Shown here: in pieces, positions 10,160 through 21,622 of the stretch
Position numbering within the stretch: position 1 is the stretch's first letter
How the letters are laid out: the number at the start of each line of letters is the position of its first letter
Assembly: GCA_944548615.1 (NCBI GenBank)
Contig: OX155963.1
Coordinates: forward strand, 24,051,711 to 24,115,710
From: Micropterix aruncella
Lineage: Eukaryota > Arthropoda > Insecta > Lepidoptera > Micropterigidae
Direction: 5' to 3'
Length of the DNA stretch: 64,000 nucleotides
Position numbers and translations under genes: made by a program
The notes under the pieces: model-generated
Told to the model about the DNA's origin: nothing
The model's database searches: none
The model's input: the letters and a program-made list of their open reading frames with translations, nothing else

Positions 10160-10390
10160 GACCGTCCGACAGAATGGAGGATTCAGCGATCGGCACCGAA
10201 GAAAACCTGGCTAAATAACATCAAAGGCGATCTTAAAAATCAACGATTATCGTCTAGGGATGCTCGACATGTGGCAAAAAATCGTCAAGAATGGAAATGA
10301 ATCGTGAATGGAGTAGGAGATCCAGCGGCACCGACAGCAGCGTATTGGCTGCGAGGGCGACCCCCTCCCCAATCGCCGGCTACGGAATAA
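10160..10390 (+). pseudogene. LINE reverse-transcriptase ORF, C-terminal remnant
   Basis: A single frame of 77 codons with one internal TGA. It reads DRPTEWRIQRSAPKKTWLNN, then about 27 residues that include RHVAKNRQEWK, the stop, then IVNGVGDPAAPTAAYWLRGR and a proline-rich end closed by TAA. The TWLxxIKxDL-like and GVGDPAxPTAAYWLRGRP stretches match the extreme C terminus of insect LINE polyproteins. The gene is followed at once by an AATAATAATAATAATT tail, as expected for a LINE 3' end. Everything upstream (endonuclease, RT core) is absent through 5' truncation. Clade not assigned. Confidence 0.7.
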
Positions 10391-11727
10391 ATAATAATAA
10401 TAATTAAATAATAAATTCACAATATTATTTTTGTTGAAAATTATGTTTTTATTTTTTATAAAATTAAACAATAAAACGAAAGTGAGATAGTAAAAAAATA
10501 CATATTAATGTTAATCCCATTGAAAAGAATTGGCATGTTAAAAAAAATATTATTTAGATATTATTTGAAAGCCTCAAATTAAGCATGTCAAAGTAAAAAT
10601 AAGTTTCTCTGGGTCATTCCTAATAAAATAACATTGCCTTTTTTAAAGATGCCGCTTTGGGCCCTCTTCCTATACTCGTTTTTAATGACTTCAAGGAATA
10701 TTCACGCCGAAATCAAAGAAAATCGATCAAGGCGTTTGGTTGTTAAATTAGAGACAATCAATAAAAATTCCGAATGGTCGAATAACCGGTCGGGCGCCAA
10801 CAATGTCTATAGGTATTTTACGTCGTTTGGCAGATCCGCGCGTAGCCTTTTCAGCTGGCCTCTATATATGTATATTATATACATTTATAATATACATCAC
10901 TTAAAAGATTAATTATTAGCTAACAAGAGGAAATTCATGCATTAACTATATTGTTAGTATTTTTTGCGCGCGAAACTGGCTTCCGACCGGTTAAAACAGG
11001 ACACCTCGTTTCGCTCGGTCAATAACGTATTAACAAAAACGTTTGATTTGATTTGATTTGATCCTTATAGGTGTTCTAGACGATCCAGCATGCTTGTCAA
11101 GCATCGCGTCGCGTGCTGAGAGGGGATCGTAAACCGCAGGAATTATGCAAATATATTTTTTAAATTTACTAAAAATGCCTAATTATTAGACGCAATTGAT
11201 TGATGAATGACGCAACTCCCTGGTATAAAACTACAAAATTAGGTATTTTGACAAAATAGGCAAAATAGTCTAGAGAGCCCTTTAGAGCATCCAGTGGCGG
11301 CTTCTCATCTATAATTCACCAGAAGCAGAAAAACATAAAGGCCAGGGGAAGGGGGCAATTGTCCCCTCTTACTACCCCCCCCGCAAGCGTCCATGATTCT
11401 GTCGGCTAAACAACTTAATACAATATTGACATGTTTGATTGGGATTTAATGCGCTTATCGTGCGGACAGTGCAGTTGCGTTGTTGTTTGAACGCTTGATT
11501 GCCGCAAAAGCCGAAGCCCTGTGCTTTCACTGAGGATTTGAGCATTAAAAGCGGAAAGTGGTAAGTGCTTTTAATAGGGGTTTTACCCGGTAGCTAAGAG
11601 GATCAGGTTGAACAAGCAAGATTAAAGTGCTCTTCACGGCCGCGCAGTTATATGAACACTCCTGAATAATTACGCCACTTTTACGGATTTCGAAGCGTTA
11701 TGTTAGGAGAGTGATTAATATTGGGCC
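10391..11727. other. No gene recognised; LINE-like tail at 10990-11064
   Basis: Mostly AT-rich. At 11041-11063 there is GTTTGATTTGATTTGATTTG, a tail typical of lepidopteran retroposons, after TCGGTCAATAACGTATT. The 92-residue frame at 10634-10912 matches nothing I know. Confidence 0.4.
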
Positions 11728-11870
11728 CTTACCTATGTAATTGCTGTTTTTTCACACTTGCCATTTTGAACTTGGATAACTTGTGTTTGAGTTGGAATTG
11801 AAATTCTAATTGAAATAAAATTTAATACAAGGCCATATTATTCTTTTATAAGAATCAGCTGTTTATTTGT
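11728..11870 (+). mobile_element. mariner 5' end fragment
   Basis: Starts TTGGGCCCTTACCTATGTAA and continues TTGCTGTTTTTTCACA, ACTTGGATAACTTG and AAGAATCAGCTGTTTATTTG. The same string occurs, reversed, at the 5' end of the mariner remnant at 62122-62835. Only the terminal repeat and 5' untranslated part are here. Confidence 0.6.
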
Positions 11871-11884
11871 CTGTTCGTCGTTTT

Positions 11885-12035
11885 TAAAATATTTTTATTT
11901 TTATCTGGCGATTTTCTAAGGTCTTTATGAGCCTTGTAACACTGCAACCATTGCTGATCTATGTATTCGCTATCTACTATAGTTCTGCGCTAAGCCTCGT
12001 GTCAAACCGCAACAGGCTTTTGGCGCCAGATTGTT
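11885..12035 (-). mobile_element. LINE 3' end fragment, same family as 41490-41985
   Basis: The reverse complement shares GGCGCCAAAAGCCTG, CTTAGCGCAGAAC, ATAGATCAGCAATGG, TTGCAGTGTTACAAGGCTC and ATAAAGACCTTAGAAAA with the plus-strand copy near 41.8-41.96 kb. It keeps only the last codons and 3' untranslated region. Confidence 0.7.
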
Positions 12036-12059
12036 TTACGTTCTCAGGTTGGAGGTAAT

Positions 12060-12250
12060 GACCACTCATGAGTGTATATCAATAAATTGACATAAATATA
12101 CCGTATTTAGTGTCAAATCAATAGTCCGATTGAATATATTCCGGATATTAGGGATAAATACATAAACCACGAATATTTCATAGAAAAGCAATAATGAAAA
12201 TAATTATAAATACAATAGTTCACTTTCTGTAACGAAAGTCGCGTTTTTTA
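12060..12250 (+). repeat. MITE family C, partial copy
   Basis: Shares ATATATTCCGGA-like sequence, GGATAAATACATAAACCAC and CTTTCTGTAACG with 41055-41412 (plus) and 17365-17740 (minus). Only the right half is present. Confidence 0.55.
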
Positions 12251-13081
12251 TTATTAACAATATTTATTTACTTGTGATATACCTGTATGTGTACCGTACT
12301 CCCTCATTACTATACTGTAAACCATTACATTCCAACCCGTAAATTTTACATGTTTGCGAATTCTCAGAATTTAACACGCATCGTGAGATCCGACATAGCG
12401 CGGCGTCGGGGAATGCATTTTCTACACCTATAAAACAAACATCAGCTTTGTCTGTTTGTTTAAATGTCTGCATGCGAGCGCTAAGATGTGTTTTAAGAGC
12501 TTCTGCAATCTTGACGCAGACTATCACGGATGTCTGCCTCAGATAGAACCGTTATATTTATTATTACCTACGATGGATGAAAGTACGAGTATTTTGATTG
12601 ATACTTTTATTTTGATTTTATGGCGTTCAATTGCGGCTATCGTTGGTTTCATATTGCGATTAGAAACACATTTTTTTGCAAAATAAAATTTCTTAAAATA
12701 ATCACTCTCATAATTAGGATGACAAGTTGGTAATACCTATTACAATTTAAATATCTACTGTAATTTTTATACGGGGTTAGTTTAACCCCTTTCCCATGGC
12801 GCCGTTTAAACTGCAAAAATCCAATACTATTGGCGATAGACTATTATTATTATTACTGTTATGTTGCTATTTGTATTTTCTTGCTATTTTTAATAGTGTT
12901 CATAATATGATAGTTAGTGAAATTATCAAATAAGTCTGATTGATTTTTAGTACTATTGCCGTATGATAATTTTCGAAATTATTGAAGAATTTTGATAGAT
13001 AATATAGTTTTTTTAAAATATTATACACCGTGAGTTTTTAGTTACTGGTGTCCTGGAAGAGGGTGAATCAGTACGTGAAAA
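12251..13081. other. No gene recognised
   Basis: AT-rich; several TTATTATTATT runs. The frames at 12264-12527 and 12456-12686 overlap on opposite strands and have no recognisable domain. Confidence 0.4.
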
Positions 13082-13775
13082 TAAGCAAACTTTAATAATA
13101 ATAATAATAAAACTAACCCATACTATTGTAACAACATTATATGAGAGTAGATGCTATATAGCTTAACCTATATAAAGAGACTAAAACTAAAAAAAGAGGA
13201 TAGAAAGAAATATATATTTAACTCGTTGTGGGCACAGAATGTGCCACACCAAAATAATCTAACACCTATAAGGACGCTAAGGTTTAAAAAGAAGGAGAAT
13301 TGGAAGGGAAAGGGAATTTATGTGGAAGATGTCAAATGATCTCTAAATCTGTTTTTAAAACTCGTTTTTCGGCAAAGAATTCCAAAGCCGGGCTCCATGC
13401 ACGGTGGAAGAGAATAAGAAGAAATCAGTGCTGTCACTAGGGATAGAGAGTAGCAAGTTATCTTTTGATCTCAGCGGGCGTCCATGAGCCGATAGTGCAG
13501 TAAATCTGCCGGTAAGATAATTGGGAGCGACGCCATTCAAGATCTTGAAAAGCATAAAAAGAACTCTCATGTCTCTTTTATCCCGGGCCGACAGCTATAC
13601 ACTACAGCCGACAGCTATATACTAGTGAAGTTTCTCTCTGTACTCCGTGATGTGGTAAAATTTTCTGAGGCTATAACGAATGCAGCCATTTTGGAGACGC
13701 TCAACTTTAGTGCATAACTCTTTGAGGTCGAGAAATGCGTCATCTCCATAATCCAGAAGGTGTATGAAAACCCAT
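13082..13775 (-). pseudogene. LINE family L1a, C-terminal ORF remnant and 3' tail
   Basis: On the minus strand, conceptual coding runs from about 13760 (LDYGDDAFLDL) through RLQNGCIRY and EYREKLH, then MRVLFMLFKILNGVAPNYL, SAHGRPLRSK and GARLWNSLPKNEF (ending near 13355). This is the far C-terminal region that follows the RT domain in CR1/jockey-type LINEs. It is disrupted by a 20-odd-bp duplication (AGCCGACAGCTATA repeated, 13586-13625) and small indels. The 3' untranslated part follows, with a TTATTATTATTA tail at the 13082-13112 end. Same family as 58155-59000 and 7480-7725. Confidence 0.8.
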
Positions 13776-14409
13776 AATACAGAAGGTATATAATACTACA
13801 CTCAATAAAGATGGATTCATAAAAAAATAAAGCTTGTAATTGTTATTTAGTATGATCAGATAACAACTCACAAAGTAATATTTTAATGACGAAGAATAAT
13901 GTCATAAAAAGAAAGTACGATTGAATGCCTAATTGAAAATGTCCGCAGCCTGCAACATTTAGAAATGTGTTCCGTATAGTTTTTTTTTGGTTTTTTAAGA
14001 GATTATTCCACATGCAAAATTGAGGTGAATATCATCTAAAATTTTTTTTGTTTCATGCCATAGTAGGTACCGAGGAAAAGCGAACGCTGGAAGCGAAGAA
14101 GAAGGGCTCCGCTGATTTCCTTTGGTTTCTATTTCTTCATTTCGTTTAGCAACCGCCCAGCCAAGTCCAATATACGATCGGAGAGCCTCCCACCTCATTA
14201 CACGCACATGTACCGAAATAAATTCATACGAAGGAAGGAGGCGTAAAAGCAATCACACCACACTCTATGACATACGTTGCGATAGAACCCAGCGCGATTT
14301 GCTAGAAACGCATAGGGTTGTCATGGGCGTTTTTATCTATGCCATTTTTCATCAAAAAATAACACCTAATTAATTTGAAATCGCAAATCATCGCGGTTGT
14401 TTCACATTA
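13776..14409. other. No gene recognised
   Basis: Unassigned. The two overlapping frames around 14000-14370 are opposite-strand shadows without known domains. Confidence 0.4.
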
Positions 14410-15283
14410 TCGATATAATATAAAACAAAGTCGGGTTTGTTCGAACACTTATAACTCGAGAACGGATGAACCGATTTTCATGGTTTTTGATTTGTTGTAT
14501 TTGTCTCCGTCCCAAATAGCAGAATAACTAATAAAAACGAAAATTGGAAAATTGACGAAAAATTCAAATAAAAGAAAAACCATTTTCCCATACAAAATCT
14601 AAATCCGTGTTTTTGTCATGGTCAGTTGTACGTGGCATGTTCACGTGTTATTTGTTCTTGCGCCTGATAAATAAAAACAAAAAATGTCGTATATCACAAG
14701 GTGCTTTAATGAAGAGAATTAAACCGAGTGCATCCCATGCTGCACAATATGTAAATAGTTTAATTCAATCATGTCTTGCTGGCACGCGATTGATATACTT
14801 AATATTTGTACTTTTATATTTCTTTTCGTATTTTTGGGCCCGATTGCGTTTCTTTGTAAACTAAAACTAAAATTAGTCCAAGCGAACGAGACAGAGCAAT
14901 ACGTTGGAGCGGAATATGAAACGAACGATCGTCGATAAATACTACCTGTCGAACTTATACTCGTCCGAATTAATTCGCGCATATTTCTTGCGGTGTAAAT
15001 TCAGAAGATTTGACCTTGGCGGACAGTTTTAATGCGAAAAAGTGACAACCGATCATCTTACATTCCGCTCTAGCGTATTGCCCTGTCTCGTTCACACGGA
15101 CTAATTTCCGATTTTAGTTCACCTAGAAACGCAATCGAGCCCATTATCTTAATAAAGTAGTGAACTTAATATTTATTTTGTATTCATTGTATTACTTTCA
15201 TAAAATCATAAATTAAGTTCAGCTAATCTGTAACACGACATTCATTGACTGTTAGTCCGTACGAAGTTTGCCGGGTCAGCTAG
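14410..15283 (+). mobile_element. Helitron, non-autonomous, carrying a MITE
   Basis: Starts TCGATATAATATAAAACAAA after an A and ends CCGGGTCAGCTAG before a T, the A-to-T insertion pattern of Helitrons, with no target duplication. The AACGGATGAACCGATTTT string is typical of lepidopteran Helitrons. No Rep/helicase frame is present. A family A MITE (14835-15143) is inserted inside, so the Helitron is the older insertion. The 3' subterminal hairpin is weak. Confidence 0.75.
14835..15143. repeat. Foldback MITE, family A, copy 2
   Basis: 309 bp; left end TGGGCCCGATTGCGTTTC, right end CGCAATCGAGCCCA. Nested in the Helitron 14410-15283. Confidence 0.75.
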
Positions 15284-15440
15284 TAAATAGGATAAAAACA
15301 AATACCGCGTGAAGGCTCGGCGATGTTTCAAACACCGTTGTCCAGTGTAGACTGTCTACCCTAGACAACGACAGTTGCGACATCGCCGAAACGTTGGTTG
15401 CTATAAAATTCACGCTGTAAATTCGTTTTTATCCTATTTA
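15284..15440. repeat. Short foldback element
   Basis: AATAGGATAAAAACAAAT (15286-15303) is matched in reverse complement at 15421-15438 with one mismatch. Inside lies a second inverted pair: GCGTGAA...CGGCGATGT against ACATCGCCG...TTCACGC. It abuts the Helitron end exactly. About 157 bp, non-coding. Confidence 0.65.
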
Positions 15441-15594
15441 TAACTAACTAAATATTGGTTGCTCTTTATCACTCGTAGTAAGTTTTGTGAAGAAAACTAT
15501 TAGATAGGTTTTGAAGATATATTTTCTTGTATATTTGCCCTGAAGAGTAGCTGTAAGACGGTCTGTATGTATCTGTTGCTTGGGTTCTGTTTGC

Positions 15595-15698
15595 AATGAG
15601 TTATTAGAAGAAGAAGAATTTTCAAAATCGGTTCAGTAGATCCAGAGATTACTTCCTACAACCTCACAAACTTTACCTCTTTATAATATTAGTATAGA
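15595..15698 (-). mobile_element. Helitron 5'-end fragment
   Basis: The reverse complement starts TCTATACTAATATTATAAAG at 15698 and continues with AGGTTGTAGGAAGTAATCTC and CTGGATCTACTGAACCGA, as in the complete copies at 29473 and 50260. Its inner end stops abruptly near 15595, so it is a 3'-truncated copy. Confidence 0.75.
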
Positions 15699-17169
15699 TG
15701 AATTCTTCGAGAGAAATCAACCAAGAATATAGTTGGGTGCTCGCTTATTTGAACTGGTGGGTTTAATTTTCGCACAATTTTACTTTGGTCGTACCAAATT
15801 GAATCATCCTCTTCTGGACCATCTCCAGTTTTTCCCTATTTTTATCATGGTAGACACTTGAATGGTAGACACGCTTATGCTTACTAACCCCGGTCTCCCC
15901 CACTTTGATTTAAGAAAAAAACTGATATTGTATTCGTAATAAATTACTGAAATCTGCGTGCTCTGGAATAGCAAATGAGGATTGTGACTGTATGTGCGCT
16001 TGGAATAGCGTACTCACCCGATATATACCTACATACCCGATATATACGACTGATTTCGTACTGTACATTAATACGCTGTGTTCCCAAACAGGGACTGAAC
16101 GAGGAAACTCGTAAAAAGTCTGAAATCTCTCCGAGAAGGAGTAAAGTTTGGACGGGCGATGAGATCACTCCACACTTCATATTTCTTGAAGGGGAGAAAT
16201 TTGGCGGAAGTAAGTCTGTGTGTCAAGCGGAGTGTCTGCAGTGATATCTTTGCGTAACCCAAAATATATTTGTTTTTTATTTATTAACGAAAACATACAG
16301 CGCAACAAAAACTATTACAATTACATTAAATAAATACATTTCTGGTCGATGACATGTTTTCAAAAATAGATTAATACAACAATTTTAACCCCCATATGTA
16401 TGAGCAAAAATCAATATTTTTTGAGAATTTTCAATTTTAAAGTATTTTTCAGTAACCCAAAGTTTGATGCCTTAATTATAAAAAAAACTATTTATTGAAT
16501 GATTTTAACTTATTTTTTAACGTAACTGACACTGCCTAATCTAACAAATCATGTAAAAAACAACTATCAAATTTTATTTACATAAATGTGTCAAAAAAAA
16601 AATTATAATTTAGGCAAGAATGACAAATTTTTGGCTACTTACGAAAAAACATTTTTCGCCAGTAACCCTGAATTTGACCTTCAAGCCTAAATTATTAAAA
16701 AAACTACTCATTGAATGGATTTCACTTATTTAACTAATACTTTAACTAAGCCAACAAATTTATAAAAAATATTAAATAACCACAAAATTTTAATTTACGA
16801 GCCATAACATTTTTTTACAATTGTATATTTAAAAATGTAATTCTTAAAAAAAGGTGTGTTTTACTTATTGCAAGTGTAGCACAGCTAGTTAAGGGCGTCT
16901 TTATTTCTGAAAAATGACATTAAAAAAGAAAAAAATACTCAAAATTTTAATTATTTTTTATACAACTTGCTCGATATGAGCGGCTTGTTTTAGGATGCAG
17001 GCTCAGATCCTTTTTCTTACTTCTGTTTTTGTCACAATTGAAGTAAAAATTGACCTCTTTTAGGTGCTATTAAAGTAAACAAAAAACAAAGAAGAAACAT
17101 TATACTTAACAAAAATTTATCAAATAACATTTTTTTTTTTTTTTTATATAATTTAGGATTTAGAAAATA
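15699..17169. other. No gene recognised
   Basis: Very AT-rich. Between about 16400 and 16860 there are loosely repeated phrases (AGTAACCC, TTATTAAAAAAACTA) suggesting an old degenerate tandem array. No coding evidence. Confidence 0.4.
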
Positions 17170-17315
17170 TTTGCAAGGAGCAGAGGACAGGAGAGGATGG
17201 GATGGGAGTAGGATAATAAGGAATTTAGTGACAGGAATTGCTTTTTAGAGACACTAGAAAAAAAAGCGTTAGTATTTTTATGATATTGGACGGGAGCTGG
17301 TTCCATAGTCTATAT
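17170..17315 (-). pseudogene. LINE ORF C-terminal remnant
   Basis: The minus strand reads HAYRLWNQLPSNIIKILTLF followed by a serine-rich stretch ending LSSVSKKQFLSL-like. The xxxRLWNxLPxxI phrase is characteristic of the end of insect LINE reverse-transcriptase polyproteins. A T-rich tail (17133-17146 on plus) sits just beyond. Confidence 0.5.
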
Positions 17316-17364
17316 GCATGAAGACTGAAAGATTATGTAAAGCAAGTAAATATATTAGAAGAAT

Positions 17365-17740
17365 AGACACGACTGCCGTTACAAAAGTGAACTATTGTAT
17401 TTATTTTTGCTACGGTTTTTTTTTAATATTTGTGGTTTATGTATGCAGTCATATAGATACATGTATATTTCCGGAATGTCCTCAACCAGAGCTTTCATAT
17501 TACACTAAACACGATATATTTATGTAAATTTATTGACATTTGGACATTTGATAATTTAGACAACTAATTCCTTGATATTTTTACAGTTAAGGTGCTCCGT
17601 GACACTCGCGATGAAATTATAATTCTAACAATACCACCCACTTCTAAATCGGTTCATGCGTTTAGAAGTTATGATGGAATAAAGAAACGGAAAACATACA
17701 TAGGTTAACCCTGAACATATTACACTCCTTTTTTTTAATT
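17365..17740 (-). repeat. MITE family C, full-size copy
   Basis: The reverse complement shares with 41055-41412 the strings TATGTTTTCCGTTTCTTTAT, TCCATCATAACTTCTAAAC, GAACCGATTTAGAAGT-like, CATTTGGACATT-like and GTAACGGCAGTC. The outer ends (ACGACTGCCGTTAC and a mirrored GCCGTT) suggest short inverted termini. Non-coding. Confidence 0.6.
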
Positions 17741-18744
17741 TTTTAATTTTCAATTTTATTTATTTAGGTAAGTAACAGCATGAACTTATAGTTAGGTACA
17801 TCGCTTTTCGGAACTTTTTCGTTGGGCAATCGCGTAAAAAGAAGAATTATCAGTAGGGATCGCAATGTTATTATCCTGACGTAGTATATCTATTATTATG
17901 GTAAATGTTTCTCTCATACGTCGTAATTAAGAATTACCCCACTATAAGCTACATGGCTACTCGTTATTTTTCTCTTTTCCTCACATATTACGACTTACGA
18001 CTTCCCATTTCGGCGCCATTAAGGCGCATACACGCGACAGATATGTCGCGATTTACATGGAAACGGTCTCTCTTCGGAGTTTTTCAGCAGAAACAAATGA
18101 TACGACTGTACAGCGACAAAGTGTCTTTATGACGTCATAAAGTGGGGGGAACTCTGGCGTTTCCCTCACGGGCGGGCGTGGCGGAGATAATATTATTATC
18201 CCTTGAAAAACGTCACCGACAGAATGGTATACAGCCGCTGAGCGGCCACTTCGCAGCTGAAGAGAGGAAGCAGAGTTGCCACAACTCGGGGAATGACAGG
18301 TAGGCGTGGCCTTTTGTTATCGACGCCTTCTTCTGGCGCAGTTCTCATGTCTGTTGTCGAGGGTTGGCGAAGTCAATCCTGGGAACAACAACACAGAATA
18401 TTTTTTGGCGCCACATATGGCCAAATAGTCCTAAAATCATCGGCTATTCCAAAAATAAAGAACGATCGTTTCTCTAGATATGTTTATTTTGGATAACGAA
18501 TCAAAACTTATTTTACAACATATTTGATACCTTAGCGATTTTGTTATATAATAATTTGAACATTCGTCAAAGCGTATCACCGCCTTTCTATGCCTTCTGC
18601 ATACTCAGTTTTTACGTATCGCTCGACGTTACACTCCCACGATTGCCACGGAAACTACGTAGCTCGATGTAGCGATGCGGCCGTACACTGCTAGCTGAAC
18701 TACTCCACGCCAACGTACATTTCATCTCGACTGCATTAGAGAGC
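17741..18744. other. No gene recognised; LINE-like tail at 17745-17830
   Basis: ATTTATTTAGGTAAGTAACA and GCATGAACTTATAG recur at 43215-43320, probably a LINE 3' tail on the minus strand. The remainder is unassigned. Confidence 0.45.
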
Positions 18745-19157
18745 ACACGTGTATTGTTTTTGTTTCCTATATAGCGGGGGCTGCTGTTTTCCTGATGACA
18801 GCCGCTCTAGAAACGACAAATTAGCCAACAGATCCCGAGTGAAAGACTGGCAAAGGACGCCATGGTTTGCCATGATTTGAACTGAATAACCGCTTACATT
18901 AGGTAGAGGACCGCGCAAGCTACCTCGAACCTGTTATCAGTCGCGAGACCGGATAAAGGTGGCCATAACTGGTAGCGAGGGCGCTTGGTCTGTCCGCTGG
19001 GTTAACTACCCTGTGCCGGGCGGTAAGGATTAGTCTCTCGCGGGCTAGTTGGCGGAGCTAGATAAGGGATTGTCATTGTCTAAGTCCTCTACGCTCATCC
19101 CACCCCACGGCTGGAAGAACGATCACACGTCGTTATGCCAGCCTGGGGCGACGGGAT
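18745..19157 (+). mobile_element. GC-rich SINE-like element, upstream unit of tandem pair
   Basis: Contains GCGGGGGCTGCTG, GCAAAGGACGCCATGG, GAGGACCGCGCAAGC, GGTAAGGATTAGTCTC and TACGCTCATCCCACC in family order, with several indels. It lacks the 5' block. The next unit follows directly in the same orientation. Confidence 0.7.
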
Positions 19158-19525
19158 AGGGAGTTAATGGGCTTTGTTGGAGTTGGCCACGAAAAACCAT
19201 TCGTCCAGGGTCGGTCACACTCACGGATCAGTGAGGGCCAGTGTCCCCTAGGAGTCAATCTTCTGGCACTCCTGGACAGTTTGCGCACCGTGCGGTGTCA
19301 GCCAATCGACTGTGCAGTCTGACTGACAGTCGGGGGAGTCTGAAAACAGTAATATCTCCTATAGAGCGGGGGTAGTTGTTCACCTTACGGCGACTGCTCT
19401 TGAAACGACCGATCGGCTACCCGATACCGGGTGAACAGCTGAGCAAAGGATGCCGTGGTCCGCGATAGATTCGGTAGGCACCGGTAGGGACAGGACCGCA
19501 CAAGCGACCTCGAACCCGTAACTAT
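19158..19525 (+). mobile_element. GC-rich SINE-like element, downstream unit of tandem pair
   Basis: Begins GGGAGTTAATGGGCTTTG, the family's 5' start, then GGGTCGGTCACACTCACGG, CTGGACAGTTTGCGCACCG, ACAGTCGGGGGAGTCTG, GCGACTGCTCTTGAAACGA and GTCCGCGATAGATTCGG. It stops after CGACCTCGAACCCGTAAC, so it is 3' truncated. Confidence 0.75.
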
Positions 19526-21048
19526 TAATCTATTAATATTGCTATTTTTTACGTAAGATTTCGATAAATAGTCAAAATAAGTAGATTCATCGTCAAAACA
19601 ATATATAACAACAAAATTAACGAATTTTTGGTAATTAGTTAACCCTTCGAGTAGCGGCATAATTTCATGGCAGACCGCGGCAATTTATTGGAATTTCTTG
19701 CAATATCGCCGCCCTCGACAAACAGTATTATAACTATGGAACTACTATAGAAATCATAAAAAGAATAACTGTGCAATGATCGCATTGAAATTTCGTATAT
19801 AGCATATTGAAATCTCATTTTGTAAAGCAATTCTATAATTATGATTAAATATGAGAAAGTCGAAAAAGTGAAAACAACTCGGCATTTCTAACTTGTACTT
19901 GTCTTACGGAAAATACGGTACCCTATTTAGAAATTGTAAATGCTATCGTGATCTTTATTAGATTTTCTATCAAAGGCGTTATTTTGTTTTGCTTATTTAC
20001 ATACAAAAATACTTAGATGTTAGCTCATAAAAACCAATAAAAATTTTGATGATTTCTCGAAAAAAAAAAAAACGAAAAAAATAACCTCATTAATTTACAA
20101 ATACGCCGAAAACTTACTATTTTGTCAACGAATTAGGTAGACATTTTGCATTTTTAGAGTTATTTATCGCAAAAAACTCAATAATTAGTTATGACGCCAT
20201 AGCGCCGCACTCAATTTTTCAACTCAGGAAAACAGGTAAAATTCTAATAAAATGTACATAACATCACTGAATTTCGTTGATAAAGTGTTTTAGAATCAAA
20301 TTTACTTACATATCTATTATATTCCAACTGAAAACACTAAAAAAACTTCACAACCCGATGTCCGCCAACGGCGACCAACCAGCGATGTTTGACAATAGAA
20401 TTACCACACGCGCGATGTTATTCTAGCGGCCGTCAGTGTATCTATGGTAATAATAAGGTATTTCGTATGGATTTTAGGATGCGTTCGAATAAGAAAATAA
20501 TATTACTGTGCGCTCCGGGAGCAAGCCGGCCAATATTGGTCGTTACGTAGACAACGGTGTTCTGATGTGCAGCCAAATTTGGTCGTTACGTAGCCAAAGG
20601 GCATATTAAAATACAATCAACATACTTATTTAAAAATATATTCATAATTTGCACACCTAAGTTTTATTAAATTATCATTTCTAACATTTGATGTATGGTT
20701 AGTCTGTCATGACTCTATAACCATTTCTTTATTTTCTTTTTAAATATGCTAAATGTCAAATTAATTTTTTATTCACATGTTGATCAGTTTGTAAAATCTC
20801 GGCGTATGAAAGAGTAATGTCTTTGTCCAAATTTCTTCATCCTAGAAATAGTAAACCATTTTCTAAAACTTGTCTTGTTGGTCAGCAGTGCTGAAGTCTT
20901 CCATAATTTGAATTATTGTCCAAGCTTTGAGAGGGAAGTTTTTAGAAAAAAGTTGCCTACAATCAAGGACTTTACCTTACATATAAATTTCATTGGTGGG
21001 ATGGCTATATGCCCTGCGGAGGATAATTTTTAATGTAAATTTCTTTTT
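19526..21048. other. No gene recognised
   Basis: AT-rich. TTGGTCGTTACGTAG is repeated at about 20536 and 20579. No coding evidence. Confidence 0.4.
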
Positions 21049-21622
21049 AACCGACTTCAAAAAAAATGTTTTTTTTTTAAAGGATATACTTACAGATTGG
21101 TCAAAATCCTGTTCTGTTGATGGGATCTATGAGAAAATGAGGAAACTCCTCAAATATTATCATATGAACTTGAAAATTTACATGTTGGTTCAATTCCGAT
21201 GACAATGCATTTTTTTTAATGGTAAGCATGACCTGATTCTACAACCTTGGTTGGCTCCCGACGAGTGACTCATTAACGGTCAACAGCACGGACACTAAAT
21301 TTTGTATAATCATTTAGTTTTAATAGCCCATTCTAAGTTTCACCATGATATTGCTGCTGCACCCAGGGTTGACGCCCGACGAGGGGACTCCTCAATGGTC
21401 AACATCCCAGACAATTTTGTGTATGCATTCAATTACGACAGCGCATTCTAAGTTTCACCAAGATCGGACTGCGGCACCCAGGGTTGGCTTCCAACGAGTG
21501 AATTCCTCAACGGTCAACAGCACAGACACATACTTTTGTATACGCATTTAATTATGATAGCCCGTTCTAAGTATCACTATAACATAGCTGCTGCACTTAT
21601 AAAAAACATGGAGTCTGTATAA
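21049..21622 (+). repeat. Dispersed repeat family G with internal minisatellite
   Basis: Starts AACCGACTTCAAAAAAAATG and ends near CTTATAAAAAACATGGAGTC. The reverse copy at 59334-60003 ends with GGAGTCGGTTTTTTT, so the full element has short inverted ends (AACCGACTTC / GGAGTCGGTT). From about 21238 to 21606 there are three tandem units of roughly 120-125 bp, each with GGTTGGCTYCCRACGAG, TCAACGGTCAACAGCAC, AATTTTGTATA and CCCATTCTAAGTTTCACC-like strings. Non-coding; seen as a hallmark repeat of lepidopteran introns. Confidence 0.7.

Noticed and set aside
16886..16895. CAGCTAGTTA, resembling a Helitron 3' end
   Set aside because: No hairpin upstream and no matching Helitron body.
21238..21606. 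Tandem units considered as a CRISPR-like or satellite array
   Set aside because: Units are contiguous ~120 bp repeats inside a dispersed eukaryotic repeat, without spacers.
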